DNA from: Streptomyces litmocidini
GTDB taxonomy: Bacteria; Actinomycetota; Actinomycetes; Streptomycetales; Streptomycetaceae
Direction of reading: 5' to 3'
Length of the DNA stretch: 64,000 nucleotides
Assembly: GCF_014649755.1 (NCBI RefSeq)
Contig: NZ_BMTQ01000001.1
Location: 558,001-622,000, forward strand
Of this stretch, positions 44,550-52,911 are shown piece after piece; the stretch's first letter is position 1; each line of letters starts with the position of its first letter. The position numbers and the translations under genes are program-made. The notes under the pieces are model-generated. The model saw only the letters and a program-made list of their open reading frames with translations, did not search any database and was not told where the DNA came from.

Positions 44550-44580
44550 AGGGCCGCCCCCGGAGACCGGGGGCGGCCCT
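44550..44580. terminator. Terminator between the LAETG gene and hutH
   Basis: agggccgcccccgg / ccgggggcggccct, a 14-bp perfect stem with a 3-base loop followed by tccg, between convergent genes. Confidence 0.9.
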
Positions 44581-44602
44581 TCCGTACGCGTACGGCTCGT
44601 CG

Positions 44603-46150
44603 TTACGCCAGCGGGCCGGTGACCGGCTCCACGGCCGCGACCAGCTTGCCTTCGCGCACGAAGGCGTCCGCGCCCGCCAGGTCGGGGGCGAGGAACCGGT
44701 CCGGGCCGGGGCCCTCGACGCCGGCCGCGCGCAGGGCCTCGATGGCGGCCTGCGAGGCGGGCGCCGGGGTGAGGCCCTCGCGGAGCTCGATGCCGCGGGT
44801 GGCGGCGTACAGCTCGACCGCGATGATCCGGTTGAGGTTGCCGATCGCGGTGCGCAGCTTGCGGGCGGCGGACCAGCCCATGGAGACGTGGTCCTCCTGC
44901 ATCGCGGAGGACGGGATGGAGTCGGCGGAGGCCGGGACGGCGAGCCGCTTCATCTCGCTGACCAGGGCGGCCTGGGTGTACTGGGCGATCATCAGGCCCG
45001 AGTCGACGCCGGCGTCGTCCGCGAGGAACGGCGGGAGGCCGTGCGAGCGGTTCTTATCGAGGAGGCGGTCGGTGCGGCGCTCGGCGATGGAGCCGAGGTC
45101 GGCGGCGGCGATCGCGAGGAAGTCGAGGACGTACGCGACGGGGGCGCCGTGGAAGTTGCCGTTGGAGCGGACCTCGCCGTTGGGCAGCACGATCGGGTTG
45201 TCGACGGCGGCGGCGAGCTCGCGCTCGGCGACGAGCCGGGCGTGGGCCAGGGTGTCGCGGCCGGCGCCGGCGACCTGCGGGGCGCAGCGCACCGAGTAGG
45301 CGTCCTGGACGCGGGGGGCCTCGCCCGCCTGGGCGTGGCCGGTGAGGCCGGAGCCCTTGAGCACGGCCAGCATGTTGGCGGCGGAGGCGGCCTGGCCCGG
45401 GTGCGGGCGGACGGTGTGCAGCTCGGGTTCGAGGACCTTCTCGGTGCCGAGGAGGGCTTCGAGGGAGAGGGCGGCGGTGATGTCGGCCGACTTGTAGAGG
45501 GTGTCGAGGTCGGCGAGGGCCATGATCAGCATGCCGAGCATGCCGTCGGTGCCGTTGAGGAGGGCGAGGCCCTCCTTCTCCTTGAGCTCGACGGGGGCGA
45601 TGCCGGCGGCGGCGAGGAGCTCGCCGGCGGGCTTCACCACGCCGTCGGGGCCCTCGGCGTCGCCCTCGCCCATGAGCGCGAGGGCGCAGTGGGAGAGCGG
45701 GGCGAGGTCGCCGGAGCAGCCGAGGGAGCCGTACTCGTGGACGACGGGGGTGATGCCGGCGTTGAGGACGTCGGCCATGGTCTGGGCGACCTCGGGGCGG
45801 ACGCCGGTGTACCCGGAGGCCACGGTCTTGAGGCGGAGGAACATCAGGGCGCGGACGACCTCGCGCTCGACGCGCGGGCCCATGCCGGCGGCGTGCGAGC
45901 GGACGATGTTGCGCTGGAGCTGGGCGCGGAGCTCGTGGCTGATGTGCCGGGTGGCGAGTGCGCCGAAACCGGTGGAGACCCCGTAGACGGGCTCGGGCTT
46001 GGCGGCGAGCGCGTCGACGATGTCCCGGGCGGAGGCCAGGGCGGCCACGGCCTCGGTCGACAGCTCGACGCGGGCGCCGTGGCGGGCGACGTCGATGACG
46101 TCCTGCGGGGTCGTGCCGGACGTGCCGAGGACGACTGTCTGCATATCCAT
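44603..46150 (-). CDS. hutH: Histidine ammonia-lyase
   Basis: Converts L-histidine to urocanate and ammonia, the first step of histidine use. The 515-residue enzyme has YGVSTGFGALATR, NIVRSHAAGMG, the cofactor region HEYGSLGCSGDLAPLSH (residues 139-155), LLNGTDGMLGM, QDAYSVRCAPQVAGAGRD in outline, and QEDHVSMG. The autocatalytic MIO group forms from a tripeptide that is usually Ala-Ser-Gly; here it reads Cys145-Ser146-Gly147. ATG 46150 is used; the next ATG at 46144 is possible. No other hut gene is adjacent, as is usual in streptomycetes where the pathway is dispersed. Confidence 0.95.
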   Translation of the reverse strand: MDMQTVVLGTSGTTPQDVIDVARHGARVELSTEAVAALASARDIVDALAAKPEPVYGVSTGFGALATRHISHELRAQLQRNIVRSHAAGMGPRVEREVVRALMFLRLKTVASGYTGVRPEVAQTMADVLNAGITPVVHEYGSLGCSGDLAPLSHCALALMGEGDAEGPDGVVKPAGELLAAAGIAPVELKEKEGLALLNGTDGMLGMLIMALADLDTLYKSADITAALSLEALLGTEKVLEPELHTVRPHPGQAASAANMLAVLKGSGLTGHAQAGEAPRVQDAYSVRCAPQVAGAGRDTLAHARLVAERELAAAVDNPIVLPNGEVRSNGNFHGAPVAYVLDFLAIAAADLGSIAERRTDRLLDKNRSHGLPPFLADDAGVDSGLMIAQYTQAALVSEMKRLAVPASADSIPSSAMQEDHVSMGWSAARKLRTAIGNLNRIIAVELYAATRGIELREGLTPAPASQAAIEALRAAGVEGPGPDRFLAPDLAGADAFVREGKLVAAVEPVTGPLA

Positions 46151-46276
46151 ATTCAGCACCCTACGGATTGAAGACCGACATGTCACTAGCCGATTTCGTC
46201 ACCGTCCCCACACGGGACGACCCCTTACCGGATCGCACCTCGCCACCGGGCTCCCACGGGGGCCCGGAAGGCGCCC

Positions 46277-47488
46277 TCACGGGTGGCGCCCCTCCCCCGG
46301 GCCCGGAGGATGATCCTCCTCCGGGTCCGGAAGGCGCTCCTCCCCCGGGGCGTCCGGCTCCACCAGGCGCGGACCGGTCGTCGGGGCGTCGCGGAAGCGG
46401 CGGCGGTCCCGGGCTCCGGGGGGAGCGTCCGCGAGCCGGACGACCGTGCCGTCGCGGCCCGCGACGACGGGCTTCGTGGACCGATCGGCCTTGGCCTGGT
46501 ACTGGGCGGCGTCCGCGAGCCGGAAGAGGCGGCGGGCCGACCTGAGCGGGCCGATGGGGTCCCCGGTGGACGCGACCCCGCAGGCCACGCCCTCCCCGAG
46601 CTCCAGCTCCGCCGCCCGTACGCACAGCTCCTCGGCGACCGCGACGACCTCGTCCGCCGTCGGGCCGACGGTGAGGAGGCAGAACTCGTCGCCGCCCAGG
46701 CGGGCCGCGAGGGCGCCGGGGAGCATGGCGCCGCAGCGGGAGAGGACCGAGCCGAAGCGTTCGAGGAGGCGGTCGCCGACGGCGTGGCCATGGGTGTCGT
46801 TGACGCGCTTGAGGCCGTTCAGGTCGCAGACCACGAGGCTCACGACGGAGCCGTCCGCCCGGTAGCGCTCGATGGCCTCGTCCAGGCGGGTGTCGACGGC
46901 CCGCCGGTTGGCCAGTCCCGTCAGGGGGTCGGTGAAGGCCAGCTTGCGGACCTCCTCCAGGCGTTCGGCCTGGGCGATGCCGGCGGCGACGACCGCCGCG
47001 AGGACGGTCGCGAAGTCGGCGTCCGCCCGGCTGAAAGGTTTCTCCCCCGGCGGGCGGGCCACGTACAGCTCCCCCCACGCGCGCCCGTGCAGCACGATCG
47101 GGGCGACCACGCAGCAGCCGCGTCCCCGCCGCCGCAGCCCCGTCACCCGACCGGTCGGCACGGGGTCGGCGGCGGTCTCCACCCAGGCGTCGGGCTCGCC
47201 GCCGCCCGCCCACTGCTCGTGCAGGAACTCGGTGATCTCGGGGAACTGGTACACCGGATACGTCTCCGAGTCCGGGAACTCCTCCTCGCCCGCGGCCCGG
47301 TCCCCGGCGTTCACCAGGACCTTGAGGCGGCCGTGGTCCCGCTCCCAGACGGACAGGGCGGCGAAGCTCCCGTCGAGTCCCGCGCGGGCCCCGAGCGCCG
47401 CCGCCCGCCAGAACTCGCGCGGGGTGTGCGCCGCCGCCATCGCCTGCGCCAGCGCCACCACGGCCCGCAGCCGTCCGTCCTCACCCAT
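46277..47488 (-). CDS. GAF-GGDEF diguanylate cyclase
   Basis: Predicted to make cyclic di-GMP, a signal that in streptomycetes holds back development through BldD. The 403-residue protein has an N-terminal GAF-like domain (about 1-175, with CCVVAPIVLHGRAWGELYVARP). A GGDEF domain (about 180-345) has FTDPLTGLANRRAVDTRL, CDLNGLKRVNDTHGHAVGDRLL and an intact RLGGDEFCLL active loop. No RxxD inhibitory site precedes GGDEF. A disordered Pro/Glu/Asp-rich tail of about 45 residues ends it. There is no membrane segment and no EAL domain. The GAF ligand is unknown. It runs in the same direction as hutH, 126 bases upstream of it. Confidence 0.93.
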   Translation of the reverse strand: MGEDGRLRAVVALAQAMAAAHTPREFWRAAALGARAGLDGSFAALSVWERDHGRLKVLVNAGDRAAGEEEFPDSETYPVYQFPEITEFLHEQWAGGGEPDAWVETAADPVPTGRVTGLRRRGRGCCVVAPIVLHGRAWGELYVARPPGEKPFSRADADFATVLAAVVAAGIAQAERLEEVRKLAFTDPLTGLANRRAVDTRLDEAIERYRADGSVVSLVVCDLNGLKRVNDTHGHAVGDRLLERFGSVLSRCGAMLPGALAARLGGDEFCLLTVGPTADEVVAVAEELCVRAAELELGEGVACGVASTGDPIGPLRSARRLFRLADAAQYQAKADRSTKPVVAGRDGTVVRLADAPPGARDRRRFRDAPTTGPRLVEPDAPGEERLPDPEEDHPPGPGEGRHP

Positions 47489-47542
47489 TCCTCCAGCTTA
47501 GGGAGGTTTGATCCGTTTTCCCCACCGGGACGTCACCGTAAG

Positions 47543-47725
47543 TCACATTTGATACAAAACGGCAGAAGTCACCTGGCGGGACGGGTGGGGCCGAGGGGAC
47601 TCACCTCCGGGACGGACGGAGCCGATGAAGCCCGCTCCCGGGCGGGCGGAGCCACGGAGGCCCGCTCCCGGGCGGGCGGAGCCACGGAGGCTCGCTCCCG
47701 GGCGGGCGGGGCCGAGGTGACTCAC
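47543..47725 (-). CDS. Coupled small ORF made of ten-residue repeats
   Basis: An open frame of 60 residues with no family resemblance. Its core is two and a half copies of the decad LRGSARPGAG with degenerate flanks, ending in the different tail QVTSAVLYQM. The GTG start (47725) overlaps the enoyl-CoA hydratase stop (GTGA), so it would be translated by coupling. It is strongly basic, rich in Arg, Gly, Pro and Ala, and lacks a membrane segment. It may be a real small protein or read-through of a 30-bp DNA repeat. A similar layout occurs at 36215-36385 with an unrelated repeat. Confidence 0.4.
   Translation of the reverse strand: MSHLGPARPGASLRGSARPGAGLRGSARPGAGFIGSVRPGGESPRPHPSRQVTSAVLYQM
47577..47720. 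repeat. 30-bp tandem repeat after the enoyl-CoA hydratase gene
   Basis: Units 47631-47660 and 47661-47690 are identical (cccgctcccgggcgggcgga at their start). Unit 47691-47720 has a few changes, and 47601-47630 plus 47577-47600 are degenerate. Each unit contains the palindrome ctcccgggcgggcgga-like core. Confidence 0.9.
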
Positions 47726-48510
47726 TCCCCCGGCCAGTTCGGCTTCCGCTTCTCGTTGAAGGCCGCCACGCCCTCCGCCCGGTCGCCCGAGAACGCCACC
47801 GAACGCCAGGCCGCGTCCTCGACCTCCAGGCCCGCCCGCAGATCCAGGCCCTGGCCGAGCCGCATCGCCTTCTTCGCCGCGCGCAGGCCGACCGGCGAGT
47901 TCGCCGCGATCCGCCCGGCGAGCTCCAGGGCCGCCGTCCGCGCGTCCTCCTCCAGCAGGTCGACCAGGCCGAGCTCGCGGGCCTCGGCCGCCTCCACCCG
48001 GCGGGCCGTGAAGACCAGCTCGGCGGCGCGCGCCGCGCCCACCCGGCGCGGGAGCAGCTGCGTACCGCCGCCGCCGGGGATGACGCCCACGGAGACCTCG
48101 GGGAGGCCGACCACGGCGGTCGCGTCGGCCACGATGACGTCGCAGGAGAGTGCCAGCTCGAAGCCGCCGCCGAGGGCGTAGCCGTGCACGGCCGCGACGG
48201 TCGGCATGGGCAGCTCCAGGACGCCGGTGTAGGCGGCGCGGGCGGTCGGGCGCTGGCGGACGAGTTCGGCGTCGGTGAAGGAGTTGCGCTCCTTGAGGTC
48301 GGCGCCGACGCAGAAGGCGCGGTCGTTCGAAGAGGTCAGGACGGTGACGCGGACCTCGGGGTCGGCGGCGAGGGCGTCGCAGGCGGCGCCGATGGACCGG
48401 GCCATCTCGGAGGAGACGGCGTTCATGGCCTTGGGCCGGTCGAGGACCAGCTCCGCGACGTGACCGTCCTTCCGGACCACCACGAACTCACCAAAGCGCT
48501 GCTCGGACAT
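47722..48510 (-). CDS. Enoyl-CoA hydratase/isomerase family protein
   Basis: A crotonase-fold enzyme of 262 residues, probably hydrating trans-2-enoyl-CoA in fatty acid or branched-chain amino acid breakdown. Visible are LDRPKAMNAVSSEMA, the oxyanion-hole strand AFCVGADLKERN, PTVAAVHGYALGGGFELALSCDV (second oxyanion Gly), and VSVGVIPGGGGTQLLPRRVG, where a catalytic Glu is found in EVSVG. The C-terminus ends KRKPNWPGE, as in many EchA proteins. ATG 48510 follows GGGAGGG. It precedes the coupled repeat ORF and follows the cyclase gene on the same strand. Confidence 0.92.
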   Translation of the reverse strand: MSEQRFGEFVVVRKDGHVAELVLDRPKAMNAVSSEMARSIGAACDALAADPEVRVTVLTSSNDRAFCVGADLKERNSFTDAELVRQRPTARAAYTGVLELPMPTVAAVHGYALGGGFELALSCDVIVADATAVVGLPEVSVGVIPGGGGTQLLPRRVGAARAAELVFTARRVEAAEARELGLVDLLEEDARTAALELAGRIAANSPVGLRAAKKAMRLGQGLDLRAGLEVEDAAWRSVAFSGDRAEGVAAFNEKRKPNWPGE

Positions 48511-48572
48511 GACCGCACACCCTCCCGGTTCGAGCCCGTCAACGGGTGTTAACGGGCGTTCACCGGGAGATC

Positions 48573-49727
48573 CTAAGTGGGGCGGCGGCTCAGGAGCCAG
48601 GGTTCGATGACGCCGAGGCCCCGGACCGGGCGCTGCCACATGGGCTGGAGCGCGAAGCGGTACGTCGCGGCCCGGCGGCCCTCCTTCTCCGCGCGGGCCG
48701 CCTCCTCGGCCGCCTCCGCCTCCGAGGCGGGCGCCTCGCCCGTCCTGGTCAGCTCCTCCGCGAGGGCGCCGTCGACGAGGACGGCGTCCTTCGGGGCTAT
48801 CGAGGTGAGGCGGCTGGCCAGGTTCACGGTGGTGCCGAAGACGTCGCCCATCCGGGTCGTCACCGTGCCGAAGGCGATGCCGACGCGCAGCGCGGGCATC
48901 GTCTCGTCGTGGCCGAGGGTCTCGATGAGCCGGAGCGCGATCTCGGCGGCCGTGCCGGGGTCGTCGGCGCAGTACAGCACCTCGTCGCCGAGGGTCTTGA
49001 TGAGCCGGCCGCCGTGCGCGGCGACGAGGTCGGCGCAGGTGGTCTCGAAGGCTTCGACGAGCTCGCCGAGCTCCTCCTCCTCCAGGCGGCGGGTGAGGCG
49101 GGTGAAGCCGACGAGGTCCGCGAAGCCGACGGCGAGCCGGCGGTCGACCATCTCCTCGTCGTCGGCGGCCTGGACCACCCGGCCGGTGGCGGCGGCGAGC
49201 TGCCGGCGCCAGACGTAGATGAGGAACTCCTCCAGCTCCGGCAGGAGCAGCTCGACCAGCGGGTACGTGACCTCGGTGCGGGTCATGCCGGGCTCGGGCG
49301 GCTCGGTGAGGCCCTCCAGGAAGGAGTCGATCTGCCACTCGGCGAGCCGGGCGGTGGTCTGGCCGGTGGAGCGGGCCACCTGCACGGCCATCGGCTCGCT
49401 GAGCAGCCCGGCCTCGACGAGGCCGGCGAGCCGCCGCAGGGCGAGGACGTCGGCCTCGGTGAGCGCCTTGGCCTGGCCGATGTCCGCGAAGCCCATGGCC
49501 CGCCAGAAGCGGGAGGCGAGCTCCATGGAGACGCCGGCGGTGCGGGCGGCCTGGAAGGGGGTGTAGCGGCGGTCTGCGCCGAGGATGAGCTGTTCGAGGC
49601 GGATGGCGAGGGGGTCGTGGGTCGGCTCGACCGTGTGGTCGACCTCGTGGTGGGGGGTGGGGTACGTCGGGGGTTCGGCCGGCTCGGCCGCACCGCCGCC
49701 GCCCGTGTGCGCGTCGTCAGCGGTCAC
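48573..49727 (-). CDS. cya: Class III adenylate cyclase
   Basis: Makes cAMP, needed in streptomycetes for spore germination and development. The 384-residue protein has a Pro-rich N-terminus and a helical regulatory region containing a MerR-like helix-turn-helix look (YTPFQAARTAGVSMELASRFW, LTEADVLALRRLAGL). The catalytic domain is at about 195-355: VGFADLVGFTRLTRRL (metal Asp), GGRLIKTLGDEVLYCADD, and GDVFGTTVNLASRLTSIA. No membrane helix is visible. GTG 49727 is the start. The combination matches the single cytoplasmic cyclase (Cya) of streptomycetes. It lies 62 bases upstream of the enoyl-CoA hydratase gene on the same strand. Confidence 0.9.
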   Translation of the reverse strand: MTADDAHTGGGGAAEPAEPPTYPTPHHEVDHTVEPTHDPLAIRLEQLILGADRRYTPFQAARTAGVSMELASRFWRAMGFADIGQAKALTEADVLALRRLAGLVEAGLLSEPMAVQVARSTGQTTARLAEWQIDSFLEGLTEPPEPGMTRTEVTYPLVELLLPELEEFLIYVWRRQLAAATGRVVQAADDEEMVDRRLAVGFADLVGFTRLTRRLEEEELGELVEAFETTCADLVAAHGGRLIKTLGDEVLYCADDPGTAAEIALRLIETLGHDETMPALRVGIAFGTVTTRMGDVFGTTVNLASRLTSIAPKDAVLVDGALAEELTRTGEAPASEAEAAEEAARAEKEGRRAATYRFALQPMWQRPVRGLGVIEPWLLSRRPT

Positions 49728-50019
49728 CGGCCGCCTCCTGCCCGTTCCCTGCCCACTTGCCCTGCCGATCTGTCGCCATCGATCGCGGTCAACGATACGG
49801 CAGCTGTGCGCTGGGTCACGCGCGCGCGGCGGCCGTCCCGGTCCACGCCGCGCGGGCCCCCGGGGCGAACGGTCCGGAGGGCGCCGCGCACACGGGGGGT
49901 GTGCTCAGCGGTTCCTCCCCCGGGGCTCCGTCCTGCGGGACCCCCGCGCGGAACGACTGCCCGCACGGCGCGGAGCGCATGCCCGCACCGGGGCGGCACG
50001 GGGTCCGCGCCGGCGGGGG

Positions 50020-50865
50020 TCACGTCCTCAGGTGGACGATGTCGCCCGCTCCCACCGCTTCCGTGCCGCCGCCTTCCGTGGCGACGACCAGGCGGCCGTC
50101 GCCGTCCAGGGCGACGGCCTCGCCCTCCAGCACGCGCTCGCCCGGCAGCTCGGCGCGGACGCGGCGGCCGAGGGTGGCGCAGCCGGCCGCGTAGGCCGTC
50201 TGGAGGCCGGAGGCGGCGGGGTCGCCGTCGGCCCGCACCCAGTCGCCGTACCACTGCTCCAGGGAGCGCAGGACGGCCCGCAGGAGGGTGTCGCGGTCGG
50301 TGGAGACCGCGTCGGCGAGGAGGAGGGAGCCGGCCGCCGGGACGGGCAGCTCGTCCTCGCGGAGGGTGACGTTGATGCCGAGGCCGACGACGACGGCGTC
50401 GGCGCCGGCCCGCTCGGCGAGGATACCGCCGGCCTTGCGTTCCTCGCCCGCGACGGAAACCAGGAGGTCGTTGGGCCACTTGAGGGAGGTGTCGACGCCG
50501 GCGGCCTTCGCGAGGCCGGTGGCGGCGGCCACGCCGGCGAGCAGGGGGAGCCAGCCCCAGCGGTGGACGGGCACGGCGGGCTTGAGGAGGACGGAGAGGA
50601 AGAGCCCGGAGCGGGCGGGCGCGGTCCAGGTGCGGTCGAGCCGGCCGCGGCCCGAGGTCTGCTCCTCGGCCACGAGCACCGCGCCTTCGGGCAGTTCGTC
50701 GGCCCGGGCGGCGAGGTCGCTGTTGGTGGAGCCGGTGCTGGTGACCACGTCGAGGGAGGTCCACAGGCCGTCGGGCAGGACGAGCGCGCGGCGCAGCGCG
50801 GGGGCGTTCAGCGGGGGCCTGTCGAGGTCGGACCAGGGTCCGCCGGAGCCTTGGGAGGTCGTCAT
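50020..50865 (-). CDS. birA: Biotin--[acetyl-CoA-carboxylase] ligase
   Basis: Attaches biotin to the lysine of biotin carboxyl carrier domains through biotinyl-AMP. The 281-residue protein has the motifs TSTGSTNSDLAARA, AEEQTSGRGRLDRTW (the GRGR biotinyl-AMP loop), LKWPNDLLV and ERKAGGILAE, plus VVGLGINV. A small C-terminal SH3-like domain ends GAGDIVHLRT. There is no N-terminal DNA-binding domain, so it is a monofunctional (group I) ligase and not a repressor. It is divergent from pccB, whose carboxylase complex it serves. Confidence 0.94.
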   Translation of the reverse strand: MTTSQGSGGPWSDLDRPPLNAPALRRALVLPDGLWTSLDVVTSTGSTNSDLAARADELPEGAVLVAEEQTSGRGRLDRTWTAPARSGLFLSVLLKPAVPVHRWGWLPLLAGVAAATGLAKAAGVDTSLKWPNDLLVSVAGEERKAGGILAERAGADAVVVGLGINVTLREDELPVPAAGSLLLADAVSTDRDTLLRAVLRSLEQWYGDWVRADGDPAASGLQTAYAAGCATLGRRVRAELPGERVLEGEAVALDGDGRLVVATEGGGTEAVGAGDIVHLRT

Positions 50866-50906
50866 GCAAGCCAGACTAGGTGTGGCAAAGACCGCAGTGC
50901 CGAACC

Positions 50907-50922
50907 GTATCGCCGTCGATAC
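50907..50922. promoter_or_regulatory. Inverted repeat between birA and pccB
   Basis: GTATCG-ccgt-CGATAC, perfect 6-bp arms with a 4-base centre, midway between the divergent starts. Each arm also gives a -10-like GATACT/GATACG, so repressor binding would overlap both promoters. Confidence 0.5.
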
Positions 50923-50999
50923 TCTACGGATCAGTAGGCCAGCAGTAGCCCATTCGTAGTCAACGAACCCCCCGTGACCAGGCAGGGAGCCGCATCCCG

Positions 51000-52604
51000 A
51001 TGTCCGAGCCGGCAGAGCAGTACGAGATCGACATTCACACGACCGCGGGCAAGATCGCGGACCTCAAGCGCCGTATCGACGAGGCCACGCACGCCGGCTC
51101 GGAGCGCGCCGTGGAGAAGCAGCACGCCAAGGGCAAGCTGACCGCGCGCGAACGGATCGCCCTCCTCCTGGACGAGGACTCGTTCGTGGAGCTGGACGAG
51201 CTGGCCCGGCACCGCTCGACCAACTTCGGCCTGGAGAAGAACCGGCCGTACGGGGACGGTGTCGTCACCGGCTACGGCACGGTCGACGGCCGTCCGGTCG
51301 CCGTGTTCTCGCAGGACTTCACGGTCTTCGGCGGCGCGCTGGGCGAGACGTACGGCCAGAAGATCATCAAGGTGATGGACTTCGCGCTGAAGACGGGCTG
51401 CCCGGTCATCGGCATCAACGACTCCGGCGGCGCCCGCATCCAGGAGGGCGTGAGCGCGCTCGGCATGTACGGCGAGATCTTCCGCCGCAACACGCACGCC
51501 TCCGGGGTGATCCCGCAGATCTCCCTGATCGTCGGCCCGGCCGCGGGCGGCGCGGTGTACTCCCCCGCGATCACCGACTTCACGGTGATGGTGGACCAGA
51601 CCTCGCACATGTTCATCACGGGACCGGACGTCATCAAGACGGTGACCGGCGAGGACGTGGGCTTCGAGGAGCTGGGCGGCGCCCGGACGCACAACTCGAC
51701 GTCCGGCGTGGCGCACCACCTGGCGGGTGACGAGAAGGACGCGATCGAGTACGTCAAGTCCCTTCTCTCGTACCTCCCGTCGAACAACCTCTCGGAGCCG
51801 CCGGCCTTCCCGGAGGTCGCGGAGACCGGGGTGACGGACGAGGACCGGGAGCTCGACACGCTGATCCCGGACTCGGCGAACCAGCCGTACGACATGCACA
51901 AGGTCATCGAGCACGTCCTCGACGACGGCGAGTTCCTGGAGACGCAGTCGCTGTTCGCGCCGAACATCGTGACCGGCTTCGGCCGGGTCGAGGGCTTCCC
52001 GGTGGGCGTGGTCGCCAACCAGCCGATGCAGTTCGCCGGCTGCCTGGACATCGACGCCTCGGAGAAGGCCGCGCGCTTCGTCCGCACGTGCGACGCCTTC
52101 AACATCCCGGTGCTGACGTTCGTGGACGTGCCGGGCTTCCTGCCGGGCGTGGACCAGGAGTACGGCGGCATCATCCGGCGCGGCGCGAAGCTGATCTACG
52201 CGTACGCGGAGGCGACGGTCCCGCTGATCACGGTCATCACCCGGAAGGCCTTCGGCGGCGCGTACGACGTCATGGGCTCCAAGCACCTGGGCGCCGACCT
52301 GAACCTGGCGTGGCCGACGGCGCAGATCGCGGTCATGGGCGCGCAGGGCGCGGTGAACATCCTGCACCGCCGGACGATCGCGGAGGCGGAGGCGAACGGC
52401 GAGGACGTGGAGGCGGTCCGCGCCCGGCTCATCCGGGAGTACGAGGACACCCTGCTCAACCCGTACACGGCGGCCGAGCGCGGCTACATCGACGGCGTGA
52501 TCCTGCCGTCGGACACGCGCCCGCAGATCGTGAAGGGCCTGCGTCAGCTCCGCACGAAGCGGGAATCCCTGCCTCCGAAGAAGCACGGCAACATCCCGCT
52601 CTAG
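51000..52604 (+). CDS. pccB: Acyl-CoA (propionyl-CoA) carboxylase beta subunit
   Basis: Carboxyltransferase subunit that moves CO2 from carboxybiotin to propionyl-CoA or acetyl-CoA, giving methylmalonyl- or malonyl-CoA for fatty acids and polyketides. The 534-residue protein has both crotonase-like halves. [21 protein letters not shown] and the oxyanion loop [17 protein letters not shown] lie in the first; [38 protein letters not shown] and [17 protein letters not shown] lie in the second. ATG 51000 has ggagcc upstream. The pairing with an epsilon gene and the separate biotinylated subunit in this window fits PccB. The acyl-chain preference cannot be read reliably. Confidence 0.94.
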   Translation: MSEPAEQYEIDIHTTAGKIADLKRRIDEATHAGSERAVEKQHAKGKLTARERIALLLDEDSFVELDELARHRSTNFGLEKNRPYGDGVVTGYGTVDGRPVAVFSQDFTVFGGALGETYGQKIIKVMDFALKTGCPVIGINDSGGARIQEGVSALGMYGEIFRRNTHASGVIPQISLIVGPAAGGAVYSPAITDFTVMVDQTSHMFITGPDVIKTVTGEDVGFEELGGARTHNSTSGVAHHLAGDEKDAIEYVKSLLSYLPSNNLSEPPAFPEVAETGVTDEDRELDTLIPDSANQPYDMHKVIEHVLDDGEFLETQSLFAPNIVTGFGRVEGFPVGVVANQPMQFAGCLDIDASEKAARFVRTCDAFNIPVLTFVDVPGFLPGVDQEYGGIIRRGAKLIYAYAEATVPLITVITRKAFGGAYDVMGSKHLGADLNLAWPTAQIAVMGAQGAVNILHRRTIAEAEANGEDVEAVRARLIREYEDTLLNPYTAAERGYIDGVILPSDTRPQIVKGLRQLRTKRESLPPKKHGNIPL

Positions 52605-52630
52605 CCCGTCCGGACCCTCAAGGAGCCGAC

Positions 52631-52843
52631 ATGATCAAGGTCGTACGAGGCAACCCGACCCCGGAGGAGTTGGCCGCCGCACTGGCGGTGGTCCAAGCCC
52701 GGGCCGCGGCCACGGCGGCGGCGTCCGCCGAGGCGGGCGGCCCGGCGGTGCCGGAGGAGTGGTCGGATCCCTCCCGCATCGCGCGGGCGGTGCGGCAGCG
52801 GCCGGGCCCGCGGGCCTGGGCGCGGTCCTACTGGCCCGTGTAG
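52631..52843 (+). CDS. pccE: Acyl-CoA carboxylase epsilon subunit
   Basis: A small actinobacterial subunit that stabilises the alpha-beta carboxylase complex. The 70-residue protein starts MIKVVRGNPTPEELAAALAV, the family signature, then an Ala-rich helix and the C-terminal WSDPSRIARAVRQRPGPRAW with final SYWPV, a short basic and aromatic tail seen in these subunits. ATG 52631 follows AGGAG by 5 bases and the gene is 26 bases downstream of pccB, so it is co-transcribed. A terminator follows. Confidence 0.93.
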   Translation: MIKVVRGNPTPEELAAALAVVQARAAATAAASAEAGGPAVPEEWSDPSRIARAVRQRPGPRAWARSYWPV

Positions 52844-52859
52844 CCGTCGCGGCAGACGG

Positions 52860-52893
52860 AAGGCCGGACCCCTTGTGCGGGAGGTCCGGCCTT
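52860..52893. terminator. Terminator of pccB-pccE
   Basis: aaggccggacc / ggtccggcctt, an 11-bp perfect stem with a 12-base loop followed by tcg, between convergent genes. Confidence 0.88.
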
Positions 52894-52911
52894 TCGCGTG
52901 CCCGGGGCCGG

